Assembly: GCA_964396025.1 (NCBI GenBank)
Contig: CAYNBT010000005.1
Location: forward strand, 1-44,003
DNA: 44,003 nt
Direction of reading: 5' to 3'
From: CAYNBT01 sp964396025
GTDB taxonomy: Bacteria; Patescibacteriota; WWE3; UBA101185; UBA10185
Positions within the stretch are counted from its first letter, which is position 1, and every line of letters begins with the position of its first letter. The translations under genes were made by a program, and so were the position numbers. Positions 1 to 7,179 of this stretch are shown piece after piece. The notes beneath the pieces were generated by a model. The model was not told where the DNA came from. It saw only the letters and a list, made by a program, of their open reading frames with translations, and did not search any database.

Positions 1-3
1 ATC

Positions 4-90
4 TGGTGGGCGAGACAGGACTTGAACCTGCACGGGTTTTACCCCACAACGACCTCAACGTTGCGCGTATACCAATTCCGCCACCCGCCC
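4..90 (-). tRNA. tRNA-Leu(GAG)
   Basis: Class II tRNA on the minus strand. The 7-bp acceptor stem (GGGCGGG with CTCGCCC), a discriminator A and an encoded CCA are visible. The anticodon stem CAACG/CGTTG encloses loop TTGAGGT, giving anticodon GAG. A TATAAT box lies just upstream of the 5' end (about 101-106 on this strand). Confidence 0.95.
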
Positions 91-229
91 ACGAACGCTA
101 TGATTATAGCAAATATACTGGTTCTGCAAACCCTTTACGCACACAACCTTAATGAGTTAAAATCCCCAAGATTAGAATCTCAATCTGCAAGATTTGGACC
201 ACTACATTCAGAATTCAAAGGAGAGAACC

Positions 230-460
230 ATGCTACTTCAGATTGCCATTGGCGCAAGCTACATTTTGACACACCCAGGAGACGGCGAATCTACGCGTAA
301 GACTGGTTTTGTTGCCCGAGTAACAGTTGATAACATTCATCCAGACGATTTGTATCCAATCTGCGTGATTATCAACGAAGTACTTGATGCCAATCCTACT
401 GCAACACCTACTATCGGATCAAAGCGATGGGTCGATGCTGACTGGCTTTCCCAACCGTAG
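230..460 (+). CDS. Small hypothetical protein (76 aa)
   Basis: Orphan small gene. ATG at 230 is chosen because a GGAGAG Shine-Dalgarno sequence lies 4 nt before it; an upstream in-frame TTG has none. The product has no clear transmembrane segment or signal peptide, and I recognise no domain. It is followed 33 nt later by a small membrane protein gene with its own Shine-Dalgarno sequence, and the two probably form one transcription unit ending at the hairpin at 743. Function unknown. Confidence 0.65.
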   Translation: MLLQIAIGASYILTHPGDGESTRKTGFVARVTVDNIHPDDLYPICVIINEVLDANPTATPTIGSKRWVDADWLSQP

Positions 461-493
461 GAAGCACAGTAGCATTGATTCTAAGGAGCAATT

Positions 494-736
494 ATGGAAG
501 AATTCCTTGGTACACTCATCGGGATTGTAGTTTTTTCAATGTGGTTTTTGGCAGGTATTGAACTGCTGTTAATGGGATTAGCACTTTTGGTGTTACGTAC
601 CAATACAATCAGCAAGTATGTTGAAATTGAGGGCGTTCCTTGGAACATAAAGTGGTATTTACGGCCCGTCATCGGAATTCCTACAGCGGCAATTGGCTAC
701 ACATTTCTGCAAGCGCTTTACTCAACTCTGTTTTAG
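494..736 (+). CDS. Small membrane protein (80 aa)
   Basis: The ORF starts at ATG 494 with an AAGGAG Shine-Dalgarno sequence 7 nt upstream. The product has a hydrophobic N-terminal segment (about residues 5-33) and a second weaker one near the C terminus (about 58-78), so it is probably an inner-membrane protein with two segments. No family is recognised. It follows the 230-460 gene and is terminated by a strong hairpin 6 nt after the stop, which supports a real transcription unit. Function unknown. Confidence 0.7.
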   Translation: MEEFLGTLIGIVVFSMWFLAGIELLLMGLALLVLRTNTISKYVEIEGVPWNIKWYLRPVIGIPTAAIGYTFLQALYSTLF

Positions 737-742
737 TATCTA

Positions 743-779
743 CGCGGAATAACACAAAAAGTTGTTCCGCGTTTTTTTT
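743..779 (+). terminator. Rho-independent terminator
   Basis: An 11-bp near-perfect stem, CGCGGAATAAC with GTTGTTCCGCG, followed by eight T. It terminates the 230-736 unit. Confidence 0.9.
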
Positions 780-786
780 ACCTCTG

Positions 787-857
787 CAAGTGGCTTGGTG
801 CACCCTTCGAGCACCCCAATCCACTAGGTTCACTTCGTTCACCAAGTGGCTTGGTGC
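787..857. repeat. 15-bp direct repeat next to tRNA-Leu
   Basis: CAAGTGGCTTGGTGC occurs at 787-801 and again at 843-857, where the second copy includes the 3' CCA end of tRNA-Leu(CAG). The unit contains an internal palindrome (CCAAG-TGG-CTTGG in the second copy). It could be a small tRNA-end duplication; no integrase or element is nearby. Confidence 0.6.
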
Positions 858-937
858 CAGAGGTGGGACTCGAACCCACACTTCCAAAGGAAACTGCCTC
901 CTGAAGACAGCGAGTCTGCCAATTCCTCCACTCTGGC
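852..937 (-). tRNA. tRNA-Leu(CAG)
   Basis: Class II tRNA on the minus strand with acceptor GCCAGAG/CTCTGGC, discriminator A and encoded CCA. The anticodon loop TTCAGGA gives anticodon CAG. The T-loop GTTCGAGTC is intact. Confidence 0.95.
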
Positions 938-968
938 CTGCACACAGTATTGTAGCAGATGACGTTAC

Positions 969-1667
969 TTAAGGCTTTAATACGTGAAAATATTCTTTAG
1001 AAAGTAATCTAAGCATTTTAAGATTTTCCATAATGCTTTTTGAAGGTTGAATTTGGGTTTTGTATAAACCAAAACACTTAATTTTTTTGACCATTTCGAG
1101 AATTTTCAATTTATACATGTAGTTTGGCTTTGCAGGTTTTACCGCACTTGGATCATCTGCCATAAGTAAATTCTCCTGCGGCATAGCAAATCCATCAGGC
1201 ACAGTTGTATATAAAAGCGTAAATGCTCCTTTTTCATCAAAAATCCTTTGAACACACTGAGAGACTGCAACATGATCAGGGTGCCCATAAACTCCACAAG
1301 GCTCGTATGTAACCACGTGGGTGGGGTTAAAAGCAGTAATCTCAGACTTAATAAATTCACAAATCTCTTGTTGTTGATTTCGCATGCCGCCATCAATAAA
1401 TCTGCTGATTTTAAAGTTTGCAACTCCAAGTGCCCTACACACATTTTCAAACTCATTCTTCCTTGCTTCTGCCAGGTCTTGACCTTCTAAAAGCCCGTGC
1501 CTAAGCGTACTGGCTTCCCCATGACTTAGAACATCAATCTGAACAGCTCCACCTAGTGAAAGCACGTGTTGAATCAAGCCCCCGCAGCCGAAAAGTTCAT
1601 CGTCTGGGTGCGGAAACACTACATACAGCCTTGTATCCATATTTAGTTGTACGAGATTAGCTTGCAT
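969..1667 (-). CDS. LmbE/PIG-L family deacetylase
   Basis: Zinc-dependent deacetylase of the LmbE-like family, which removes acetyl groups from N-acetylglucosaminyl or related sugar conjugates; the substrate is not predictable here. The diagnostic HPDDE motif is at residues 20-24 and the second metal site GHPDH at 128-132, both complete. Length (232 aa) fits the family. No Shine-Dalgarno sequence precedes the first ATG; a TGTAAAAT -10 box 9 nt upstream would leave a leader of about 3 nt. An internal ATG at codon 10 (1640) also fits the family's usual short N terminus, so the start is uncertain. It stands alone between tRNA-Leu and small orphan genes. Confidence 0.9.
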   Translation of the reverse strand: MQANLVQLNMDTRLYVVFPHPDDELFGCGGLIQHVLSLGGAVQIDVLSHGEASTLRHGLLEGQDLAEARKNEFENVCRALGVANFKISRFIDGGMRNQQQEICEFIKSEITAFNPTHVVTYEPCGVYGHPDHVAVSQCVQRIFDEKGAFTLLYTTVPDGFAMPQENLLMADDPSAVKPAKPNYMYKLKILEMVKKIKCFGLYKTQIQPSKSIMENLKMLRLLSKEYFHVLKP

Positions 1668-1762
1668 AATTCAGGTATTTTACACAAAAACTCAAAAAAT
1701 GACGAACATTTTCAAAAACTGATTTTGCTGATACCATAAGCAAAACAAGTAAGGAGGTAAGT

Positions 1763-1918
1763 ATGTTTGTAGTTGTCAAAAATCAGAAGACCGGCAATTA
1801 CTTTATATGGAGTAAGCGGGCATGGCAAAAAAGTGGATTTGTTCGCGTATTTGAGGGCACACATGCTGAATGTATAGAAAAGATAAAGGAGCTGAGCAAA
1901 TCTGTAAATGTAACATAA
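1763..1918 (+). CDS. Small hypothetical protein (51 aa)
   Basis: A short ORF that a length filter would miss. ATG 1763 is preceded by AAGGAGG at ideal spacing, among the strongest Shine-Dalgarno sequences in the window, and the stop is followed by a hairpin terminator at 1926-1962. A plausible promoter, TTTTCA-17-TACCAT, lies just upstream. The product is basic, soluble and aromatic-rich at the N terminus (FVVVKNQKTGNYFIWSK); I recognise no family. It converges on the 78-aa gene at 1976-2212. Function unknown. Confidence 0.7.
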   Translation: MFVVVKNQKTGNYFIWSKRAWQKSGFVRVFEGTHAECIEKIKELSKSVNVT

Positions 1919-1925
1919 AAAAAGT

Positions 1926-1962
1926 ATGGCCAACCAAAAATTTTTGATTTTTGATTGGCCAT
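1926..1962. terminator. Bidirectional hairpin terminator
   Basis: Stem ATGGCCAA / TTGGCCAT with further A/T pairing inside. It lies between the stops of two convergent small genes (1918 plus, 1976 minus) and can serve both. Confidence 0.75.
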
Positions 1963-1975
1963 TATTGTTCAAAGA

Positions 1976-2212
1976 CTAAGAAACTTCGGAGCAAACATAC
2001 ACAACATCTTGTCGCTCGTATACAGCGCGCGGGTTTACAGGTTCAACTGTTTTTACCTCCCAACCTTTCTCAGCAAAAACAATGTGTGCAACTACAAAAT
2101 TGGCAGAGGGAAGCAAAATGGTGATAAACTCATCAACGCAACTTTCATCTAGCGGAAGTGTTACTGTATAGGATTTACTCAGATACATAAACACTACAAC
2201 AACAAGTGGCAT
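1976..2212 (-). CDS. Small hypothetical protein (78 aa)
   Basis: ATG at 2212 is preceded by AAAGGAGGT, a near-perfect Shine-Dalgarno sequence. The N terminus (residues 1-10) is hydrophobic, but too short for a confident membrane anchor. The rest is a short mixed, probably globular domain. No family is recognised. It shares the 1926-1962 terminator with the convergent 51-aa gene. Function unknown. Confidence 0.65.
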   Translation of the reverse strand: MPLVVVVFMYLSKSYTVTLPLDESCVDEFITILLPSANFVVAHIVFAEKGWEVKTVEPVNPRAVYERQDVVYVCSEVS

Positions 2213-2293
2213 GGTGACCTCCTTTGATTTTTTATATATTTAGCACATATCGCTCGATTTGACTACAGGCTACTATACAAGTACAATCCAGTC

Positions 2294-2686
2294 ATGAAAA
2301 ATTATAGACTTATAATATTGATAGTGGGTGTGGTGATTGCATCAGCAGCGCTTTCATTCAATCCGGCACGTGCATACTCATTGCAAGCTATTGTTTCAAA
2401 ATATACCCATACTTATGATTTAAACTGCGGAAATAAAAAGTGCCTAGTTACCGTCAGATTAGTTCAAAACAGCGAAATGCTTCTCCCTACTCTGTTTACT
2501 TGGCAGTATCGAGTAAACAACCCCAAAGGTGCATTTAGCAATCCTCAAAAATCAAACGAGCAGTTTCAGTTTGTGTTAGAAAGAAAAAATCGAACACATT
2601 TTTTGATAGAAGTACGTACATTGCTCTTAAACAAAGTGATTGCGGAATCACAACATTCGGTAGCAATAAATGACTTTGGCTTGTAA
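2294..2686 (+). CDS. Exported hypothetical protein (130 aa)
   Basis: The product begins with a classical signal peptide: basic MKNYR, hydrophobic core to about residue 23 and an ARA-Y cleavage-like site near 27. The mature part has two cysteines (about 45 and 50) and beta-type sequence. There is no Shine-Dalgarno sequence; the -10 box TACAAT (2282-2287) ends exactly 6 nt before ATG, so a leaderless mRNA is likely. No family is recognised. The next gene starts 9 nt later with its own -10 box at the end of this ORF. Confidence 0.75.
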   Translation: MKNYRLIILIVGVVIASAALSFNPARAYSLQAIVSKYTHTYDLNCGNKKCLVTVRLVQNSEMLLPTLFTWQYRVNNPKGAFSNPQKSNEQFQFVLERKNRTHFLIEVRTLLLNKVIAESQHSVAINDFGL

Positions 2687-2695
2687 AATTTGTGC

Positions 2696-3232
2696 ATGAT
2701 CGAATCCGGAAATCCAGTTTCGGCTCACGATATATTGCCGGAACAAGAACGCAACCCAAATTCAGAACAAACATCATCCCCCAGTGAAATAGCGGCTCTT
2801 GAACCAAGAGAAGGAGAAAGTAAAGTAAAAGTAGCGATATTCTGTAACGCTGGAACAAACAGAAGTGCCCTTTATGCGAATGAATTAGCCAATATGGGCT
2901 ATGATGCCATAAATTTACCTGCAGGGGGCTCAAACCCATTTAGTATCACAGACCTTGAAACCCACAATCCTCAAGTAATTGTATTTGTTTCACCAAATGT
3001 AAAAAAACTGTTCATGGACCGAATTGACAGACTTGATCCGGATTTTTTGGAAACCCATCAAATACTTACTCGAGCGCTAAATATACCGGAATCAGCAAAA
3101 ATCAGAGCAGCTAGTCATCCTAAAAATCCATTTTATAAAAATGTTCCTGCAGATGCAGCTAGTCATGTAGTAAAAGAGACGTTACTAGAGCTCGGTTTTG
3201 AGGATAAAAACACCGTCACACAAAAAAGCTAA
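2696..3232 (+). CDS. Protein with a LMW-phosphatase-like CX5RS loop (178 aa)
   Basis: ATG 2696 is chosen because the -10 box TAAAAT (2684-2689) lies exactly 6 nt upstream, giving a leaderless start. The first ~43 residues are polar and probably disordered. After them, strand VKVAIF runs into C50-NAGTN-R56-S57, matching the CX5R(S/T) phosphate-binding loop of low-molecular-weight protein tyrosine phosphatases and related fold members. A later strand VIVFV (94-98) and the fold length (~130 aa) agree. The loop lacks the usual second cysteine, and the general-acid Asp-Pro cannot be placed surely (LDP at 113-115 is a candidate). It could be a phosphatase or a related non-catalytic protein. Confidence 0.75.
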   Translation: MIESGNPVSAHDILPEQERNPNSEQTSSPSEIAALEPREGESKVKVAIFCNAGTNRSALYANELANMGYDAINLPAGGSNPFSITDLETHNPQVIVFVSPNVKKLFMDRIDRLDPDFLETHQILTRALNIPESAKIRAASHPKNPFYKNVPADAASHVVKETLLELGFEDKNTVTQKS

Positions 3233-3247
3233 CATGATAAAGAGAAA

Positions 3248-3275
3248 ACCCCGCTGACACAAAGTGTAACGGGGT
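3248..3275 (-). terminator. Terminator of the 3288-3827 gene
   Basis: Stem ACCCCG / CGGGGT with inner ACAC/GTGT pairing, followed on the minus strand by GGGGTTTTCTCTTT. It lies just past the stop of the minus-strand gene and also just past the stop of the convergent phosphatase-like gene. Confidence 0.75.
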
Positions 3276-3287
3276 AGTAACAAAAGA

Positions 3288-3827
3288 TTAATCACGCACT
3301 TCCACAAAGATTGCAGGTATTACATCTACATTGGGGAGCGTACCATGAGTAGATATACGGGCAATATCTACGGTGCTGCGTAAAACAGCGATAGTATCTT
3401 CAATGCGCCAGATTTGAAGGGTGCCTGTACCACCAGAGTGTGCTGTTATTCTAGAATCAGCACGAATACATAGTTGATCTCGCCAAGTTTCTAACGCCCA
3501 AGGTACTGTATACGCAACACGTCCTGGAGCCAAATCCGCTATACAAACAAACCCACCTACACTGGTTTTAGAACTGGCAAGACTACGACAAGCAGGACAC
3601 ATGGAGTCAGAAATGCGCTGAAGAAACCCCATGTTATCGTAACAATTTGAACACCGCGAGCTTATTCCCGCTGTAAAAATATCCAGCACAAGTAAAACAA
3701 TTGCGAGCACCGTAGTTGCCACAGTCAGAAAAATACCCAACCGCGAAGCCCCAGTAACCGACAAATAAATTGCAAAGACTACACCTAACGCCGAGAAAAA
3801 AACACTTAAAGACAAGTATCTATTCAT
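3288..3827 (-). CDS. Membrane protein with zinc-ribbon-like cysteines (179 aa)
   Basis: ATG 3827 has a GAGGAGG Shine-Dalgarno sequence and a good promoter (TTGACT-17-TATAAT, 3852-3880). Two hydrophobic segments (about 6-26 and 30-52) are followed by C-x-x-C (CSNC, about 59-62) and C-x-x-C (CPAC, about 77-80), which together look like a small zinc ribbon, probably on the cytoplasmic side. The remaining ~95 residues are beta-rich and unrecognised. The gene is monocistronic with its own terminator. Function unknown; a membrane-bound sensor or adaptor is only a guess. Confidence 0.75.
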   Translation of the reverse strand: MNRYLSLSVFFSALGVVFAIYLSVTGASRLGIFLTVATTVLAIVLLVLDIFTAGISSRCSNCYDNMGFLQRISDSMCPACRSLASSKTSVGGFVCIADLAPGRVAYTVPWALETWRDQLCIRADSRITAHSGGTGTLQIWRIEDTIAVLRSTVDIARISTHGTLPNVDVIPAIFVEVRD

Positions 3828-3851
3828 TTCTGCCTCCTCTACATTTTAATC

Positions 3852-3880
3852 ATTATAGGGTATGATATTTGGGAAGTCAA
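3852..3880 (-). promoter_or_regulatory. Promoter of the zinc-ribbon membrane protein gene
   Basis: On the minus strand TTGACT (3875-3880), 17-nt spacer, TATAAT (3852-3857). CCC directly before the -10 makes the CCCTATAAT form of the element seen near many small genes in this window. Confidence 0.75.
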
Positions 3881-3899
3881 AAAAAGATTGAGGTGCATT

Positions 3900-3974
3900 T
3901 GGTGAGGGCGCTGGGATTCGAACCCAGGACACACGGATTAAGAGTCCGATGCTCTACCACTGAGCTACGCCCCC
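3900..3974 (-). tRNA. tRNA-Lys(CTT)
   Basis: 75-nt cloverleaf on the minus strand. Acceptor GGGGGCG pairs with CGCCCTC (one G-T pair), CCA is encoded, and the anticodon loop CTCTTAA gives CTT. The T-loop GGTTCGAATCC is intact. Confidence 0.95.
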
Positions 3975-4018
3975 AAACACGAAGGAATTTTAGCACATTT
4001 CGCTTAGAGAAAGAAAAA

Positions 4019-4118
4019 NNNNNNNNNNNNNNNNNNNNNNNNNNNNNNNNNNNNNNNNNNNNNNNNNNNNNNNNNNNNNNNNNNNNNNNNNNNNNNNNNN
4101 NNNNNNNNNNNNNNNNNN
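4019..4118. other. Assembly gap (100 N)
   Basis: Exactly 100 N between the tRNA-Lys upstream region and the leader of the next exported-protein gene. True length is unknown. Just after it, AGTATACAACA occurs twice (4133-4143 and 4171-4181). Confidence 0.95.
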
Positions 4119-4242
4119 GATAAATTGCACATAGTATACAACACACTATGCACATAAAATCAATACTGGAAGTATACAACAATCTCTACTATAGGTCAAA
4201 TGCGTGCTTTTGCCTTTTACTGCTTACTGTTATACTAAAAAC

Positions 4243-4836
4243 ATGAGAGTAAAGAAGATAGCTTTTTTTGTCATTTTAGGAACATTCACTTTGTTGAGTG
4301 CTTTGTATGTATATACATTAAGAATATCAGAACCCAAAGCATTGGTAGACGTTTCTCCCAAACCGGCAGCTCCTGAAATCCCACTGCTTGGAGAATGGGA
4401 GGTTGAACAAACAACGCAATCCCAAAAGTCTAATTTAACTTTGTACGTGCAAGAAAATGGCGCTACCACCACTGAATCCATTCGAGCTACAAAAGTAGCT
4501 AATCTTGTTTTAGAAAATATTGAGACACTTGAGGAAGCTAACTACTACGTGGATCTGTTTGAACAGTATTATATCGACAGACTTGCTGAACCTACATGGG
4601 CTCAGTCCAATACAACATTTGGAACTACCGAAATATCGGGCGAGGATTCAACAGGAGTTGGAGGAAACACAATGTCATTTTTTGCAAAGCTGAAAGGCGA
4701 ATTTATGGCAATTGTAATCAGCTCAACAATTAAACCAAAGGACAGCACACAGACCGATCTAACATGTCCATGTGATGTGGAATTTCAAGTTAAAGAATCC
4801 GGATTTATAGATCACTCAGAATTGCAAAAAAAATAG
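4243..4836 (+). CDS. Membrane-anchored exported protein (197 aa)
   Basis: ATG 4243 is preferred over an upstream in-frame ATG because TATACT (4231-4236) lies exactly 6 nt before it, the leaderless arrangement common here. The N terminus MRVKK plus a hydrophobic stretch (about 6-26) acts as a signal anchor. The extracytoplasmic domain resembles a small mixed alpha/beta lipoprotein-like domain with a CPC motif near the C terminus. No family is recognised. The stop lies inside the hairpin shared with the convergent membrane protein gene. Confidence 0.75.
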   Translation: MRVKKIAFFVILGTFTLLSALYVYTLRISEPKALVDVSPKPAAPEIPLLGEWEVEQTTQSQKSNLTLYVQENGATTTESIRATKVANLVLENIETLEEANYYVDLFEQYYIDRLAEPTWAQSNTTFGTTEISGEDSTGVGGNTMSFFAKLKGEFMAIVISSTIKPKDSTQTDLTCPCDVEFQVKESGFIDHSELQKK

Positions 4837-4863
4837 GTGCCAGCAAGTAAACCTGCTAACACC
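4836..4863. terminator. Terminator between convergent genes
   Basis: Stem GGTG..AGCA / TGCT..CACC with inner GT/AC pairing. On the minus strand it is followed by a run of T (4825-4833), so it mainly serves the 4873-5163 gene; its plus-strand arm starts in the stop region of the 197-aa gene. Confidence 0.75.
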
Positions 4864-4872
4864 CATTCAAGA

Positions 4873-5163
4873 CTATACTGAAAACAAAAAATATATCATG
4901 ATTAGCCACGTGCACAGGATGCCAAGCAATATTGCATAGTTGCGCATCTGCAAAGCTCCGGCTGATAATACAACAGCAATAATGGTGGGCATCACAAACA
5001 AAACCCCACGCATTATTTCCGGTGTATAGTCAATCCCAAGAGAGCCAATACAGTAGTAAGCAAAACCACTTGCAGCAAGACCCACGACGAACTGTGCTGC
5101 ACTCCAGAAAACAACTGAAAGAAGGCCAAGGTTAGTATAAATGCTTGGGAAAATTGATCTCAT
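4873..5163 (-). CDS. Small polytopic membrane protein (96 aa)
   Basis: ATG 5163 with a GGAGGAG Shine-Dalgarno sequence. Almost the whole chain is hydrophobic, with three likely membrane spans (about 10-38, 50-67 and 73-95). No family is recognised. The gene lies 15 nt downstream of the 5179-5547 gene on the same strand, so the two probably share a transcript that ends at 4836. Function unknown. Confidence 0.7.
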   Translation of the reverse strand: MRSIFPSIYTNLGLLSVVFWSAAQFVVGLAASGFAYYCIGSLGIDYTPEIMRGVLFVMPTIIAVVLSAGALQMRNYAILLGILCTWLIMIYFLFSV

Positions 5164-5178
5164 TTCTCCTCCAAAGTG

Positions 5179-5547
5179 TTAGTTGCACCAGACTCCCGAG
5201 ACAGGCACACTTTTTATTCCGTTGCTTAGGTATATGTGGAAACCTAGACATTCCCCCACTACACCTTCAGGAGGATCAGTTGGCAACCATTCTACTTCAA
5301 TAGGCGTCTGGGTACTTGTATCACTCCAATTTCTCGTGCAAAGCGTACTTGCAAAAGAAAGTTTTATTGAAACATAGCATCTCACTTGTGGATCGTTTGT
5401 CGGAGATGTAACACTATGCCACACAAGATCCTTGGATAGGTTCTCAGGGCTGTATTGGACCTTCATGCCTAGATAACCAATAACAAGCATAAGTATAACC
5501 AAAAAGAACATCAAAACTCCCGATGTATATCTTCTACTGGATTTCAT
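5179..5547 (-). CDS. Membrane-anchored secreted protein (122 aa)
   Basis: ATG 5547 is chosen because TAGGAGTGG lies 5 nt upstream; a further upstream in-frame start has no such site. The product has a signal anchor (MKSSRR plus a hydrophobic stretch, about 10-28) and a beta-rich extracytoplasmic part with four cysteines, possibly forming disulphides. A TATAAT box (5581-5586) and a CTATAGGG element (5594-5601) lie upstream. First gene of a two-gene unit with 4873-5163. Function unknown. Confidence 0.75.
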   Translation of the reverse strand: MKSSRRYTSGVLMFFLVILMLVIGYLGMKVQYSPENLSKDLVWHSVTSPTNDPQVRCYVSIKLSFASTLCTRNWSDTSTQTPIEVEWLPTDPPEGVVGECLGFHIYLSNGIKSVPVSGVWCN

Positions 5548-5606
5548 GATAGCCACTCCTATATATGCAGTATTGAGCACATTATAACATATTCTATAGG
5601 GTAAAA

Positions 5607-5634
5607 AGGCGCGCTTAATAAATTAAACGCGCCT
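5607..5634 (-). terminator. Terminator of tmk
   Basis: Near-perfect stem AGGCGCG / CGCGCCT with extra TTAAT/ATTAA pairing, then TTTTTA on the minus strand, 5 nt after the tmk stop. Confidence 0.85.
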
Positions 5635-5638
5635 AATG

Positions 5639-6250
5639 TTACTGCAATCTTGCGAGTACACAAGCAAGAATTTCCTCTCTTACCATTTCAATTGGCTTTG
5701 TAGCATCAAAAACCGCCCAGTGTAACTGATCCTGCTCCGCCATTTTCAAGTATCCTTGACGCACTCTTTCGTGAAAAGGAAACGATTCTTCCTCTAGCCT
5801 GGTAATTTCACCCTGATCATTTTTTCTTGCAATTCCAATCTCAACAGGCACATCAAGTAAAATTACCAAGTTCGGAATGGTGCGCCCCATGGCAATCTCA
5901 GTTAATTTCTTGAGACGTGTCAAGGACTGCTTTCTGCCATAGCCTTGATAGGCGAAGCTGCTGAAATAGGATCTATCACTCAACACAATCTTACCTGCGT
6001 TTAGTGCGGGACGAATCACTTTTCGCACTTGCTGTGCTCTAGAGGCAGAGAAAAGAAACATTTCAGTGATACCTAGTAACTTTATGCTTCTGTTTTCTAA
6101 CAAGAGATGTCGTATAACTGCCCCCTCTGGTGTACCGCCAGGTTCTCTCGTAGTTACTACGACATAGCCGAGTTCTTGTAATATTTTTGCCAAATGCCGC
6201 AGATGAATGCTCTTGCCGCCACCTTCGGGGCCTTCAAAAACAATGTACAT
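5639..6250 (-). CDS. tmk: Thymidylate kinase
   Basis: Phosphorylates dTMP to dTDP using ATP, in dTTP synthesis. The P-loop GPEGGGKS is at residues 7-14, the REPGGT motif at 35-40 and the DRSYFSS substrate-binding segment at 92-98. Length (203 aa) is normal. ATG 6250 has a GGGAGG Shine-Dalgarno sequence. The gene follows a 76-aa orphan gene by 31 nt on the same strand and is closed by a strong terminator. Confidence 0.95.
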   Translation of the reverse strand: MYIVFEGPEGGGKSIHLRHLAKILQELGYVVVTTREPGGTPEGAVIRHLLLENRSIKLLGITEMFLFSASRAQQVRKVIRPALNAGKIVLSDRSYFSSFAYQGYGRKQSLTRLKKLTEIAMGRTIPNLVILLDVPVEIGIARKNDQGEITRLEEESFPFHERVRQGYLKMAEQDQLHWAVFDATKPIEMVREEILACVLARLQ

Positions 6251-6281
6251 TCAATCCTCCCATGAGTATTCTCCCATAGAT

Positions 6282-6512
6282 CTAATTGCGCCCAGTTATA
6301 GCAGCAAGCAGTCTCAGATCATCAACTGAAAGCCACTTACCACTAGCATCCTTGCCCGATATTTGAGCTTCCAACGCTATCTTGGCTACTTTAGCCACTT
6401 CATCATCGTTTTTGGGATCATACTGACTACAATCATAACCTAGTGCTTCAAACAACTTAAGTTGATGATCCACAGATCCCCACACAAATGGCACTGGTGT
6501 TTGTACTGACAT
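6282..6512 (-). CDS. Small hypothetical protein (76 aa)
   Basis: ATG 6512 has an AAAGGAG Shine-Dalgarno sequence, and a TATAAT box lies at about 6561-6566 directly after the tRNA-Arg 3' end. The product is acidic, soluble and mostly helical, ending in a helix (VDDLRLLAAITGRN). No family is recognised. It probably shares a transcript with tmk, but nothing in the sequence ties it to nucleotide metabolism. Confidence 0.65.
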   Translation of the reverse strand: MSVQTPVPFVWGSVDHQLKLFEALGYDCSQYDPKNDDEVAKVAKIALEAQISGKDASGKWLSVDDLRLLAAITGRN

Positions 6513-6574
6513 CTCTCACACTCCTTTGTGTCTGTGTATATAAAGTTTTTTCTTTTTGAGATTATAACATTGGC

Positions 6575-6650
6575 TGGTGCCTCCGGAGAGATTTGAACTC
6601 CCGACACCTCGGTTCGAAGCCGAGTGCTCTATCCACTGAGCTACGGAGGC
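6575..6650 (-). tRNA. tRNA-Arg(TCG)
   Basis: 76-nt cloverleaf on the minus strand with acceptor GCCTCCG/CGGAGGC, discriminator A and encoded CCA. Anticodon loop CTTCGAA gives TCG. Confidence 0.95.
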
Positions 6651-6708
6651 CTAAAGTGATGAAAGATAGCGAATGCATTATACGCTATTGCTATGTTAAA
6701 CTTCTAGC

Positions 6709-7176
6709 ATGGAAAAGATCCGAAAATTTAGAAAAATCTTTGATATCACCCTAACACTATCCTTAATTGTAGGCTACTTTTACGTGCAATCAGCGCTAAA
6801 AACAAACAATGTACCTGTAAAAGAAGTCAAAAAAGACAATGAAAAAACTGTGGACATAAAACCAGCACATCCCCAGCTTGTTTTAGAAATTAACGGTACG
6901 CAACATATATACAATGCAACTATGCGGAATTCGGAAACAGTAGAAGACTTTTTGAGTAGACTAGTTGATGAAAAATCGATTTCCTTTGAAAAAATCGGCT
7001 ATAGGTACGGTACAGAAATTGATCTTGTGAATGGTGTGCAGGCCCCTGAAGGAATGAGATGGGCAATATTTAAAGGCAACAAAGATATCACATACGTGAT
7101 TGGCGATGAAAATCTCAATTCCAAGTCCGAAATTGACACTTACACAATGAAACTTGTGGCGGACATCCCCCAATAA
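6709..7176 (+). CDS. Membrane-anchored protein with a DUF4430-like domain (155 aa)
   Basis: Signal anchor at about residues 14-30, a charged linker, then a ~100-residue domain. Its pattern (SETVEDFLSRL, then a beta region with GMRWAIFKG and a terminal strand) resembles the DUF4430/transcobalamin-C-terminal-like fold; that resemblance is tentative. No Shine-Dalgarno sequence; the -10 box TAAACT (6697-6702) is exactly 6 nt before ATG, so it is probably leaderless. It converges on the MacB-type permease gene with 3 nt between stops. Role unknown. Confidence 0.75.
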   Translation: MEKIRKFRKIFDITLTLSLIVGYFYVQSALKTNNVPVKEVKKDNEKTVDIKPAHPQLVLEINGTQHIYNATMRNSETVEDFLSRLVDEKSISFEKIGYRYGTEIDLVNGVQAPEGMRWAIFKGNKDITYVIGDENLNSKSEIDTYTMKLVADIPQ

Positions 7177-7179
7177 GCA

